Positions 23,701 to 35,600 of a stretch of 64,000 bases of DNA are shown here, piece by piece. Below the pieces are notes generated by a model. It was not told where the DNA came from. It saw only the letters and a list, made by a program, of their open reading frames with translations, and did no database searches. The stretch is from Medicago truncatula. Taxonomy: Eukaryota > Streptophyta > Magnoliopsida > Fabales > Fabaceae. The stretch lies in NCBI RefSeq assembly GCF_003473485.1, contig NC_053049.1, positions 11,532,001-11,596,000 of the forward strand, written 5' to 3'. The position numbers were made by a program, and so were the translations under genes. Numbering within the stretch: the stretch's first letter is position 1; each line of letters opens with the position of its first letter.

Positions 23701-24813
23701 CTCAATTCTATTCAACTTTCTTCTGGTGCTTGCTGCCGCATGAAAAAACTTCGTATTAAGATCCCCATCTCGATACCAAAATGTCTTAGCACGTTGTTTC
23801 CAAAACATATCATCTTTGATCAACAATTTATCTAACCTCTGTCTTAACATATTGAAATAATTCACATTAGAGGCATCCACATGTGAACGGATAGTTTCAA
23901 GCTTACGTTGAGTCTTGCGAATCTCTTGTCTGGTGTTTTGGTTAGTATGCATACTCCATTTAGATAGATCCACAGCACATTGATTAAGTTTATTCACAAG
24001 AGGACGATCACCATAACCTTGCCATCTTTGAGAAACAAAAGGCCCAAACTCAGGTTCAACAAGCCACGCATTCTCAAATCGAAAGCGACGTTGACCGGGA
24101 CTAGGCGCAGGCTGCGGAGCACAATCCAACAAAAGAGGGTAATGATCAGAAGATGTGGTAGTAAGACATTCAAGCTTAGCGTTCTGAAATTTATCAAACC
24201 AACTATTATTAGTCATAGCTCTATCCAATTTCTCCTCCACAGCGCGGACAGTTCCAAGACTTTTGAACCAAGTGAAAGCATAACCATCCATATGAATATC
24301 AGCAAGCCTAGCATCCAAAACAGCTTGCCGGAAACCTTGAATAAGCCATGGTTGACGATCAGACCTTCCTTTCTTTTCATCAGCTGATAGAATATCATTA
24401 AAATCACCAATAATACACCAAGGAAGTGGAGACATATTGGATAAATGTCGAAGTAAGTTCCAAGACTCTCTTCTCCTCCCTCCTTCTGGCATACCATAGA
24501 ATCCAGTTAACCTCCATCTTCCCCTAACAGAGTCATTTACCTCCATATCAATATGATTCTGGGAGAAATTTGTGATAGTACAATTAAAGTTCTTATTCCA
24601 TAAACAAGCCAAACCACCTCCCCTACCAATACGGTCAACAGAAAAACAGTAATCGAAAGCCAACATATATTTCAATTCTTCAATTTTATTAGACGTTGTC
24701 ATTGTTTCATACAGGATTATTGCATCCGGTTTATAGGTCCGGACTAGGTACTTTAAATTAGGAACTGTGCTCGGGCTACCTAAACCCCGACAGTTCCACC
24801 ATATAAGACTCAT
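20735..24813 (-). pseudogene. LINE ORF2: endonuclease-reverse transcriptase-RNase H, broken
   Basis: Encodes the enzyme that nicks the target and reverse-transcribes LINE RNA. From ATG 24813 (MSLIWWNCRGLG) the order is: an APE-type endonuclease (WNCRGLG, IIGDFNDIL, SSDHYPLLL), reverse transcriptase (NWRPIALCNVVYK, GLRQGDPLSPYLF, LLFADD with the catalytic pair at residues 684-685), a zinc-binding RVT segment (CLPTRIRLQSKGVQC, C..C..H..C) and an RNase H domain (NVDASF, GEALGLL, ELDSKIVVD). The frame is open for 936 codons, stops at TGA 22005-22003, resumes in the same frame, then shifts near 21080-21090 within RNase H and ends at 20735. The active-site residues survive, so decay is recent. As it stands it cannot make the full protein. 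Confidence 0.92.
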
Positions 24814-27800
24814 TTGCCTTGGCGGGCCTGGTGTTCAGGTCCCGCCATTACATTATTAATCCCACCTAGTCCCCTATCCCTCATGTCAACATCCTTGCTA
24901 GCCGTATCTTGACCACCATCAGAAACATTAGAGCCTTTCGTCGCAACACCTTCCTTAGTCTTCTCCACAGTGTCCTCGCGATCTTCCATGCGAAGCCTTT
25001 TGAGTTGCTTAGGTCCTTCAGAGGCAATCTTAATTGTACCATTATCACTAACTTTCGGTTTAGGCATTCCACTTTGGCCAACCTTCAGCATGTTAGCCAA
25101 TGACGCTGTTAACTGTGATATAGGAGGCTGGGCAGCGGCATTAAAACCGAACGGAGCACTTTCAATTGAGAGAGGATTCTTGAGCCTAGCTTCTTGAACC
25201 AATCGGGCGATGCGTTCCTCATCACTTTCAGTAGCACAAATACTATGCGGACCATGAGTAGCAAGCTGCGGAACTGGAGTAGCATTACGAGTAGTTGGAA
25301 CCTCTTGAGGCTCACTTTCTTCCAATAAGCACCTTGTTGGATCAAAAGACACCTAAGTACCATTCACAAGCTTAAAGAACAGCAGCACTTTTGTAACCAA
25401 ATCCCTACCAATCTTCAACCTACCAAACTTAGCATGAGTGAAAGAATGCGCCACTTCACCCATACCAACCTGCACCGCACCGTCTCTCTCACCACCACTC
25501 TTCCTACTATCATGAAGCCATTGATTGTCCATGTAACGCCCATTTTCGTTTAATCGTTATTTAATTGAGTTTAGGCAATTATATTATAATTATATAGTAT
25601 ATGCATGATTTTGTTATGTTTTGGTGATTCACGATGAATTTAGTGATTTGATTGATGACGTGATAAGTTATGAGTTTTGGAGGATTTGATTATGATATGA
25701 GATTTATTTTATTGTTAAATAGAATAAAGATTTGAAAATAATATAAAATATTTAGTTAAGGGCTGTTTTGATATTTTAGATAGTTTTGGGGGAGAAAGTG
25801 AGATAAGATAAGTTTTTAGAAAGAGGTATAAATAGGAGAAGACCTAATATTTTAGAAACTCATTGTACGTGAAAACTTTTGAAAAAGGGAGAAAAAGCTT
25901 AGAAGGGAGAAGAGCATAGAGAGGGCTGCGATTTCTTCATAACCAGGTAAGGGTGAGACTAATAACTCAGTATTGTTAATTGAATGTGATTCTGATGATT
26001 AGTTAACAAGAATTAGGAGTGATTTGGAGAAAACGAAAACTAGGTCAAAACCTTAGAATTGATGATCAAACGGTGAGAATTGGTTTAATTGATGTAGAAA
26101 GTGTTCCTAGACCTTAGATAATGTTTAGGACGAACTTTGGAATCAAAAACAAGCTTAGAACCATGTGAAACGTCGAGTTTTTGTGAATTTAGGAAGTCTG
26201 GCCGTAGCGACATTCATCGCTCGCCACGGCGAGCTATGAATCTCGCCTCGCGAGTGATGAACATTCATCGCTCGCCTCGCGAACCCTGTTTCCTCGCCTC
26301 GCGAGTTGTGCAATGCAGCTCGCCATAGCGAGCGACCTTACTCGCCATAGCGAGCTAAGGCAGAGTGCATGTTAGATTTTGTGTTTCGACCTTTTTAGTT
26401 GGACCTTGAATGCCTTAGTGTGCCTGAACATACCTAGTAATGATTAGGAATGAATGTAGGGCAAGATTAGACCCAGAACAACTTTAGTTTGGGAATTGTT
26501 TAGTACTCGCCATGGCGAGCAAGAACCCTCGCCTCGCGAGCACCTCCAGCCTTGAGTGTTGTGAGTGTTTGTGCGATTTGTGTCGCACGTTTTGATCAAG
26601 AGCGAACCCCCTTATGATAATAAGACCTAATGATGACGTTAAATGCAGTCTGTAAGCTGTTTAAGATATGTTGATATTGATTGAGTATGATTAAGGTATT
26701 GTATATTTATGTAAGATATGGAAGTTTAATTATGAAATAATTGATGTGCTATTGATATAATGATATCATCCTGTTATGTGACTTGATTATGCTGCTGCTG
26801 TTATTTAACTAAGTGCATTGTATGTATTTATATATGATGAAATGATGACGTTTAGCTCCAAGTTGTTGGATGCATGTTGATATGTTGATTACGATGTTTT
26901 GTTCATAAGAGTCCATGCATAGCATCTCATTGAGCTTAGTCCTCACCACGTTTATTAGGAGCTTTGTCCTCCGCACGATTATTAGGAGCTTTGTCCTCCG
27001 CACGATTAAAGTATATTAATACTTATGATGACGATTGGTACCACATGCATATAAGGAGTCTAAGAGCATTGTCACATTGTCATGTCCATAATGCTACGTT
27101 GTTGATGACGGTTGAATAAGTGAATACGTGATATTGTTGAATATATGAATACGTGATACTTGTTATTTGAATATGCAAAGTTATCCAAGAATGATTATGA
27201 TGTTAATGTTAATTATGATTCGAATTACTTTGATTAGCATTATTTTGTTATGAAATCTCACCCCTTCTGCTTGAAAATGTTGCCCTTCGTATGGGTAACT
27301 TGCAGGTGATCGTGCTTAGTGTGCAGTTGCTTCTGTGAGTGGCCTTGCCTCACTGTGTCGTCTAGGTCGCTCTGATACGTAACGGGATGGGGTTTATGTT
27401 TATGCATGCTTCGTTCTCTTACGTGACTAATATGTTACTTTTATAATGTTATGGATTATGATTATGAACTTTTGATGGGGCCTGCGTGCCAAAACGTTTT
27501 ATGAATTATGATTATGATTTTCCGCTGCAATGTTTAAGATATTGGTTAAATTATTATTTAACTGTTTTGGATTATGTTTTATGTGATATCCCGTTGTTTA
27601 TGATGCTTACTCTGATAAATGTTTTTAAGAATTTTTATGTTGGGAAAACGGGGTGTTATAGTCCAACCCTCCGGTACTGCTACCCTTGAATTCAGCACGA
27701 AGAAAAGGTCCCCAACGCTTACCTTCTTCAATATAGTCGTCCTCATAACGATCCGGACAGTAGTTGTCATTATGACCCATCCTACCGCAAACATAACAAA

Positions 27801-28386
27801 GATTACCGAGTTTTTCGTAGCGAAAAAACACAGTAACAACATCAGCACCCTCTCTTTCAAATTGCCAACTCGCCACAAGAGGTTCTCCAACTTTCAGAGC
27901 AACACGGAGACGCATGAACCTCCTCCAAGAACCGAAGTTATTCTCTGCATCATACTTAACAAGACCACCAACCTGACTGCCGAGAAGAATACCCATAGAT
28001 TCTGTCATGAAGCCAAAGGGAAGGTTGTGAGCTTGAACCCACATCTCAATAGTGTCCAACGGAGAGGTTGTTGGGTCATCACCGAAGGAGACTTTCTGCA
28101 GCACTAGAGGGAAGTTATCAAAGAGCCAAGGACCAGTACGAATCACACGTTCCATGTCCTTATGATGAAAGAACTGAAACATGAAGCGATTGTTGTCAAT
28201 TCTTGAGATTTCGACCTTACGTTCAGGTTTCCAAATTTCAGCCATGCGATCACGAAACGAGTTAAAGTGAACTGGTTTAGACATCAGCAGCCTGCCCACC
28301 AAACAGCAGTCCAGCAAATCAGAGTTGGAATTTGCATGAGCAGACCGATTGGCAGCAGTGTTGTTAGCAGGGAACTTGGAGGCCAT
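24810..28386 (-). pseudogene. LINE ORF1: DUF4283 / zinc-knuckle RNA-binding protein, split by solo LTR
   Basis: The nucleic-acid-binding, gag-like partner of ORF2. From ATG 28386 (MASKFPANN) there is a DUF4283-type domain (LVGRLLMSKPVHFNSFRDRM through MWVQAHNLPFGF) and a CX2CX4HX4C knuckle (CYVCGRMGHNDNYC). The frame is cut at 27661 by the LTR insertion and resumes at 25531. Ignoring the LTR and one duplication copy, the two halves are in frame except for one TAG at about 25355-25353. The second half is Pro/Ser/charged and ends at TGA 24812-24810, overlapping the ORF2 ATG by four bases (ATGA). Confidence 0.88.
25532..27660. mobile_element. solo LTR (2.13 kb) inserted in LINE ORF1
   Basis: Begins TGTAACGCCC and ends GGGTGTTATA, which form the short inverted termini of an LTR. 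It is flanked by a perfect 5-bp duplication, gtcca (25527-25531 and 27661-27665), as made by LTR-retrotransposon integrase. No ORFs, primer-binding site or second LTR lie inside, so it is a solo LTR left by recombination. The family is inferred to be Ty3/gypsy-like. Eight palindromic ctcgcc..gcgag motifs cluster at 26215-26545. Confidence 0.85.
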
Positions 28387-29450
28387 TGTGAGGTAATCGC
28401 AATAGATATGAAGGTAGAAGAAGAAAAAAAGCTTGTAATTGCAATTTAATTGAGTGTGGAGAACTCCTTTGTACTGAATAATATTTATAGAACCAGGAAA
28501 CTTAGATACTAGAACCTTCTGTTGATCCAAAAAGCCCATAGCCAGCAATAAAAAACCAACCAAATCTTGCTTTACGAAACATAAATTGAAGCTGAATATC
28601 CAATATATTTTGGAACCAAATCAAAATATTTTTGCAACCAATTTCCATGTACAAACCGCCACAAACCAATATATGAGAAGAAAATATAAATATGCAAACT
28701 CCACCCATGAGCTGATAGTAAAGCAATGAATTTTCTAACCAAATATATCCTCTTAATAATACACACCAAATAAAATTGAATCCAATAAACATATTTAAAG
28801 AAGAAATAAATTTATTATGAGAAGAAATAAATTTATTATGAGAAAGAATAACCTGAAGGTTACTTCCAGAACTATCTAGAAATATATTTTTGGATTCAAT
28901 ATTCAAAAACTTGTAGTAATCTGCCAGGTAGCATCCTATGCAAGGAACTGAAGTGTAATATACCAAAAATACCCTACCATGTATCACTGTTCCAGATTGA
29001 GCTTTCTGATGAGAGACAATCACCATACCACATGAGACCGTAAGCAACTGATAATTAAAAGTGCAAAGCATGTTCCTAAAACCTGAAGAAAGGCTAGCCA
29101 TATTCTTAAGTGCAAGGGTACTACAAGTAATCACATAAAACCTCCTTCGTCCCGAGACTGCCATCGCTCCTTGCTCATCATGATCCTTTGTAATAACTAT
29201 ACTCCTATAGGTTGATATAGCATCACAAAGATGAGAAGAAAAGAAAGGAACAGACCATACAGAGAACATAAACACCACCAATCATTCGAAATAACCACTA
29301 ACACAACCCAAAGAAAAAAACAGAAACACAACAATCAGTTTGAAGCACAAACGATTGAAAACAAGCTCTCACAAGGGTAAAAAGAGTGGAGAACTGATAA
29401 AACTAAAAGGAAGATGGTGAAAACCCTAGGAGAGAAATATTGATTTCACG
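28387..29450 (-). other. LINE 5' leader
   Basis: About 1.06 kb between the LINE 5' end (set by the target duplication) and ORF1 ATG 28386. It presumably holds the internal promoter. A long open frame (29281-28502) lacks any recognisable domain and contains a 21-bp tandem repeat near 28800-28842; I treat it as leader, not as a gene. Confidence 0.6.
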
Positions 29451-29536
29451 CAGCAGCTCACTTTCTTAAAGAGCAACACATTGTTTAATATATAATGATA
29501 ATTAAATATCATTGATATTGAGTAAAATAAATTTAA

Positions 29537-29726
29537 GGGTTTTGCTAACTAGTGCTCTAAGGGCATGGTTAAGGATGTCAAAAATAGAAAAAATTTATTA
29601 AAAACAACAACTTTTTGACTTTCATAAAGTTAAACATTCTACTTTTTACCAATTTCCAATGCATAATTTTTATATTAATTTTCTTAATTAGTGTCCTTGC
29701 CCTAAGGGCACTAGTTAGCATTTTCC
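29537..29726. mobile_element. 190-bp MITE with about 26-bp inverted ends
   Basis: The left end gggttttgctaactagtgct and the right end ...gggcactagttagcattttcc are inverted copies; the inner ctaagggca also matches. Flanks taaatttaa and attatttaa are only weakly alike, so the target duplication is uncertain. Non-coding. Confidence 0.7.
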
Positions 29727-29753
29727 ATTATTTAAATTGTACTTTTTTTTTTA

Positions 29754-31260
29754 CTAAGCAAACAACGACGGAAAGAAACAAAAAGAAAGAAGAAGGACAA
29801 AACCAAAACGGAGGACACCGTTGAGCGAGAACATGTTGGAGCGGATTTCGTTGTATAGTACAATGTGTGTGGCAGCGATGGCTAAGGGGGTCTTAATAGG
29901 TTGATTTTCAAAGCTTTCAACTGGAAGTTCAGAAGACGGAGTAACAACAGGGTCGTGATAATTTTTCAAGTTTGAAACATGAAAAATCAGGTGAACATGA
30001 TTACTCTCAGATAAGTAAAGATGATACATAACCTGTCCAATACATTCGGTAATGCAGAACGACCCATAAAACTTCTTTGATGATTTGTGTTGACGTTGAC
30101 GACCGATAGAATTTTGACGAAAAGGTTGCAAGCTAACGAGTATCTGGTCATCTACCACAAATGTGAAGTCACAACAGTGAGCATTAGCTTGATGTGTCAT
30201 ACAATTTTGAGTTGCCAACAGGTTGGCTTTCAGAGTTGTAAAAGCTCGTCTCTATCAAGTAAAGCTTCATCTAAAGTTGGGATGGTAGTAAAGCCACGAG
30301 TATATAGCAAAATGGAGGGTGGCTTTCGGCTAAATAGTGTTTGAAATGGTGACATTTTCAGTCCACTATGAAAACTTGTATTATAGTGAAATTCAGCTCG
30401 AGGTAAAAGATAAACTCAATAAGAATGTATCTGTGTAAAAGCGCAAATGTATTGCTCCAAAGTTCTTTTAACTACCTCATATTGACTATTGGTTTGGGGA
30501 TGATACACACAACTCATAGACAAATTTGTTCCACTGAATTCAAACAATTTCAGCCAAAATGAGCTTAGAAAAACGAGGTTACGATCATAGACAATGGACC
30601 GATTGAAACCATGGTGATGAACAACCATAGAAACATACAGTTTTGCAACCTGAGAAGCAGTAAATGACCTGGGAAGTGCGCCAAAATGGGTAGACTCTGA
30701 CAATCGATCAATGGTGACAAAATGAAGGTGAGTCCTCGCGAAGGTGGAAGGTCGGTAATGAAATCCATTTTGATGTCCTCCCGTACAGCCTATGGAGAGT
30801 CAAAGGTGGTTGCAAAAGGCCGACATGAACTTTTTTTTTTTTGAATAAACTAAATTAGCCCACTCAAATTGACATTATAGTGAATCGAACCTAAGACCTT
30901 GAGGAGGGGTACACTCCCAAGTTCCAAGCCTATACCACTAGGCTAACCCAAGTGGGTTAGGCCGACGTGAACTTGTGTCGAATGCTTAATTTGTTGACAT
31001 ACCAAGTATTACGCTATAAATATTTCCACAAATCGTCACATTTTGGGCCAAAAAAAATTGGTAGTAAGTTGAACCAAGGTGCGTTTGACACCCCGCATGA
31101 CCACCGTTGTGTCTCGTGAAACTTATTGATGACTTGGTTGCAGAAAGGTGTTGATGGACTAAGAACATACCTTCCTTTGTGAAGGACAACACCATTGACA
31201 ATAGAATAAGAATAAGGAAGGGTGCCATGTAAGAGCCTATGACGAAGCTCCAAAAGAAAC
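29754..31260 (-). pseudogene. Ty3/gypsy pol fragment (integrase), decayed
   Basis: On the minus strand the pieces occur in normal pol order: an H2C2 zinc-binding region (VLHKGRYVLSPSTPFCNQVI, about 31190-31014), integrase core (MDFITDLPPSRGLTF, then FTASQVAKLYV, SIVYDRNLVFLSSFWLKLF and CVYHPQTNSQYEVVKRTLEQ, 30768-30416), and an integrase C-terminal part (LVSLQPFRQNSIGRQRQHK, YLSESNHVHLIFHVSNLK, 30218-29840). Frameshifts and stops separate them, and a SINE (30831-30959) splits the fragment. No LTRs or reverse transcriptase are seen, so it is a truncated fossil. Confidence 0.8.
30831..30959 (-). mobile_element. tRNA-derived SINE, family 2, inside gypsy fragment
   Basis: Starts with poly-T (30831-30841), then gaataaactaaattagccc, and ends ctaacccaagtgggtta. 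A 13-bp target duplication with one mismatch, ggccgacatgaac (30818-30830) and ggccgacgtgaac (30960-30972), defines both ends. Confidence 0.9.
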
Positions 31261-31354
31261 TGATTAGACGCGTGTTCCTACTGAAGTTGTTGAAGAATAT
31301 AAAATGTGGTCGTGGATACAAGGGCACACAACATGGAGCGGGGGTATGAATCAT

Positions 31355-32164
31355 GAGTTCATCTTTGCTCAATTTAGGTTTCTTCAATTTACCCCATTTC
31401 AAATCATAGATGTGTGACATGTGGAAAAAAATAAAATCAATAGCTGTGATTAAAAGGTTTGGAAAAAGCAATTCTTTAATGAAAAAAACAGCCCACTCGC
31501 TTTCATTCTTATGTTTGGATTGATAAACAACTGCGACCCTTATTCTTCCTTTCACCTTCCTCACTGCATTGTATCTCCCTCTCATTCTCGTCGACAGTGC
31601 CACCACTGACCTCCGTCTTCCTCCATCCACCGACTGCACCCACCCCTTTTGCTCACCTCACCCAACTTACCCTCAATCTCAAAGGTCACGATTGACAGAT
31701 GAATATAATTCATTCAAAATTAGTGAATATTACATGAACAAGCCAAAAACAGTTAAGAGTTCTCAAAGTTATAAAATCACCATTTGTTACAACCACTTAA
31801 CGATGACAGTTTGAAGCGGCGGCAGCGGTGAAGAGAAGAGTTTGACCGAAGATAATTTAGGTGAGGTGATGTGGTGCAAAAGGGAAAAGTGTGCCGGTGG
31901 ATAGAGGGAGAGGTGCGGCGACGGGGGTGTCGGTGGGAGGGAGAGGGAAAGGGAGAGGTAGCTGTGAGATTATAAGAGAGGGAAGAAGGAGAGTGCTCCT
32001 TGTAACAGAATGAACACGCGTAGACTTTTTTTTTCCTTCATTAAATAATTGTTTTTACCAAACCTTTTAATCACAACCATTGATTTTATTTTTTTCACAT
32101 GTCACACATCTATGACTTTAAATGGTGTAAATTGAGAAAACCTAAATAAAACAAAGATGGACTG
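31355..32164. mobile_element. foldback MULE-like element, about 160-bp inverted ends
   Basis: The left arm, starting gagttcatctttgctcaatt, is inverted in the right arm, ending ...aacaaagatggactg. Similarity runs at least 150 bp on each side. A 9-bp duplication with one mismatch, atgaatcat (31346-31354) and ataaatcat (32165-32173), fits Mutator-like transposition. The interior (31510-31990) is unusually C/T-rich then G/A-rich, itself partly inverted, and could be captured sequence. No clear gene fragment is recognised. Confidence 0.75.
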
Positions 32165-32173
32165 ATAAATCAT

Positions 32174-32664
32174 AAGGTTGATCGGTAGAAAACAAGATAA
32201 GACATCGATGACCTTATTCCAAATACCAATTTATATTCATGCGGAACTAAAACCCCAATAACTTACAAATATAAACATGTTATGTTGTTCTGGTGTTTAA
32301 ATAACTTGAAGCAAGAGCTTTTTAATGCTTTCATGATCTATCAAGATGACAAAAAAATGGTTGTCCCCATTTTAACACTTCAGTCAAACCTTAAATTAAA
32401 TAAAAACATAGAAATTTGCTTCACCGACCATCGTTGTTCACGTGGACGCCGAACTCTTTTAATCACTTCACACCGCACACTTATCTTCAGCATCGCTGCA
32501 TCACCATTGGTCGAAACCTCCAAAGGTCCATACTCTTACACTACACCACCTCACACTAGATCCTCACCCCTCCTTTTTCCATACATATATATAGCATGAA
32601 AATTTGCGTGCGAGAACGCAGAAAGGTTTTACACGTGCGGTAAAATCGTTGGAACTCTCTGAAA
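32174..32664 (+). promoter_or_regulatory. thioesterase upstream region with TATA-like atatatata
   Basis: The region between the TE cluster and ATG 32665. A TATA-like run (catatatatatagc, about 32582-32595) lies some 75 bases before the ATG. The preceding 150 bp is rich in C/T and could be 5' UTR or initiator region. Placement is inferred from sequence only. Confidence 0.4.
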
Positions 32665-35600
32665 ATGGAGCACAAAGAAGAAGGTAAATTTCTGTTACAA
32701 AATGCTGAAAATCACTTCCAATTGCGCTCTGTTTGGTTTTCTCATTTTCATTTTCAGTTTTTTCAATTCGTCTGTGTTTGAATTTGTTTATGAATTGATT
32801 TTGATTAGTTTTGTTTCGTTTGTGTGATTTTTCGCAGTTTTCGAGTTTCTCGGAAGCGTTCCGTTGCTACAGAGGCTGCCTAGTTCGTCTATAAGGAAGA
32901 TATCAGAGCTTGTGATTGTTAAACACTATGGTATTTATTCAATTTTATGTTTCAGTTCTATTGAGATTATGAAGAACTTGTATATGGTTGTATGAATATG
33001 AAGTAAAGTGAATTGTTTGTTAATTAATGTTTTGGATTGGAAGAATTGATCATGAAAAGATTAGTTTAATATTTGGATTTGAGTATGGAAATGATATGAA
33101 GTGAAATTAGGTGAATTGATTATGGTGAACATGAATTTGTGTGTGTTTGGTCGTGAATTTATTTTAAGTTAAAAGTGAATGTATGGAAGTGATTTGAACA
33201 ATAATTTGAGTGTAAGAATCACGTTTGGAGGTAAAAACTATAAATTCTAGTTTCAAGATAGAATCAATTCTTTTTTCAATTTTATTTTAATAAACTCTAG
33301 AGGAAACATAATTTCCAATGAAGAATCCCTAAACATGCCAAAATCTATTTTTCCTATGTTTGATACTGCGGTGAAATGCATTCCGCTGTGTGTTCAGTTG
33401 AATCAACAATTTATATCTTCTCACATAAACATTGTCAGGGCGGAAAAATGGATAAGTGGACACATAGGTTTTAATTCTTACAATGCTTTTACTTATTGCA
33501 AAAGTGTCATCTAAAAGAGCACTTAGGATGTCTCTGCGAGTTGGTTTTGGGAAAGTTTTGGAAGGCTAAGTCTATATTTTGAAATCTATTTGATATTTTT
33601 AAAAAATTAAAATAACACCATGATATTATATGCCCGTGTAACACGTTCTTTCAAATTTTTTAAAATATCAAATATATTTCAAAATATAGACTTAGCAGCC
33701 CTCCAAAATCCAACTTGCAAATACACCCTTGGTGGTTGTGGAGACCTATAATTCAAAATTGTATTTGTGAATTGGAATTCATGCAATGAGTTATGTGAAA
33801 CTGTTCTTAAACTTTTCATTAAGACGTAATTTTACTATGCAGTCTCTTTATCCGTGGTAATTATTATAGTATTTAACATTTAGAAAAATTGTAACAATCG
33901 ATTGGAGGTTACAAGCATTGGCGTTTCAATTCTCAATCAATGGTTCTTTTTTGTAGAGCGAGGGGATTATGTTGCTCGTGAGGGTGAACCAGGAGATGGC
34001 ACTTACTTCATATGGGATGGAGAGGTATGTTAATATCTTCATATCATAGACCTTACAGAAACAAAAAACAAAACCAAATTGCATTGAATTGCTTTGGATA
34101 TTAGTGTAGGACAATTTTGGCATCATCCTGCACTGATCTAGAGGATAATAAAATGACAACGAGTTGCATTTATTTAGCATTTCATGTGGCCAATTTTTTT
34201 TGTTGCTAAAAGTCTAGCCTCATTGCTTGTAGGCCAAGGTTGTTGGATCTGTTAGTGACAATGATGAAAGTCGTTCAGAGTTCCAATTGAATAAATATGA
34301 CTACTTTGGTTGTGGTAATAAACTTCTTCTTTCGCCTCAAATTGCACTTCATTATTTAGGTTAAGAATTTTTCTTTCATGCCATACGCCATATGCTAGTC
34401 AGGTAGTTTGTGCCATCACGATTTGGTTATTCTTAACTATTTTCTTCTTCTGCACTGTGAAGTTCATCAGTTAGGTCATCATTTTCTAACTTCACATGAA
34501 GTCTCTATCTCTTGTAGAAAGCATGATTCTTCCTGGGATGTGGTTGCTTATAGTTAGCCGTAAAACAGTTGACTGGTTTTGATTGTCAATTTCTCATAAT
34601 TTCTCTAATGGTTCATTCTTTGTACTAATATTTCTTACTATCACACATAAGTAGGCCTCTAGGACTTTGCCACCATAATTCTATGTTCTCTCTCTCTTTT
34701 AACCTTTTTATGGGTTAAACTAGTCATTCATTTTCCAAGTATACTGATGTTCTTATGCATGTTATTTTATTTTTTTTCTTGATTTATGTTTGGTCATATT
34801 TTTTCTTGATTTATTTGATCATTAGAGATACAAGAGATTTTTATGTTGCTTTGTCAAGTAATATCTGAGAATAATTTGAACGTGCAACTTTCAGGTTTGT
34901 CAAATACAGTTCACCTCACAGATGTTGTTGCTTTGTCTAAGGTTTCATTTTAGTTTCTTTTCCTATTACTTTCCAATTTCATAATCTAGTGTAGAAGAAT
35001 CTGATATACACTCAAGTGAAGTGAATTATTTACTGCTATGGCGAATTTTTTTGTTTGCTGTGACAGCTAACATGCTTATTACTTCCTCGGAAGCACTTGG
35101 CACTGCTATGGCCAAAGTTTATATGGACTGCAGAAAAATGTCTTGAGAGACCCTCATCTGTGGAGAATATATTGCAATTAGAACCATTAGAGGTTTGAAT
35201 TCTTGATTTCTTTTTGTTGGAATGTGTTGGACAATTCTTGAGAATATTTCATGATATCATGATTTTATCTTAGAATAGTTTTGAGTATCTTTAATGATCT
35301 CACATGAATAGGTTTCATATTTTTTGTTGATTTCATGATTTGTTTCCTTATTTTTAACGAGGCTGAATAGTTTTCTTTTGATATGAATAGAGCTTATTAT
35401 TTTATCTTATTTTTATTACACCCACTGTGCTTTTATATATACGAGAATATTATTATTCACAATCTTTATCCTCTCTTTTCCATCTTCCTACCTAAAACCA
35501 TATAATTTCTACAAAGTCTTTGCACAATAAGGCTCTGATGGATGATTATTTGCACTAGAAAAATAATATTGTATTCTTCTATATGAGAAACTGTGCCCAC

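Larger units (their letters stand above)
20708..29450 (-). mobile_element. L1-type LINE retrotransposon, near full length, with nested solo LTR
   Basis: On the minus strand the order is: 5' leader (29450-28387), ORF1 (28386-24810), ORF2 (24813-20735), then an A-rich tail (poly-T on the plus strand around 20708-20721). The whole is flanked by a 17-bp target duplication with one mismatch, cagcagctcattttctt (20691-20707) and cagcagctcactttctt (29451-29467). Removing the 2.1-kb solo LTR leaves about 6.6 kb, a normal length for a complete plant LINE. It is defective: ORF1 is interrupted by the LTR and a TAG, and ORF2 by a TGA and a frameshift. Confidence 0.92.

Noticed and set aside
23980-24387. 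Plus-strand open frame of 135 codons
   Set aside because: Lies wholly antisense to the LINE endonuclease region; the translation has no family resemblance.
27619-28107. Plus-strand open frame of 162 codons
   Set aside because: Antisense to LINE ORF1 and crosses the LTR boundary.
30986-31639. 217-codon minus-strand open frame
   Set aside because: Crosses the edge of the foldback MULE-like element and mixes it with gypsy sequence in a non-native frame; no consistent product.
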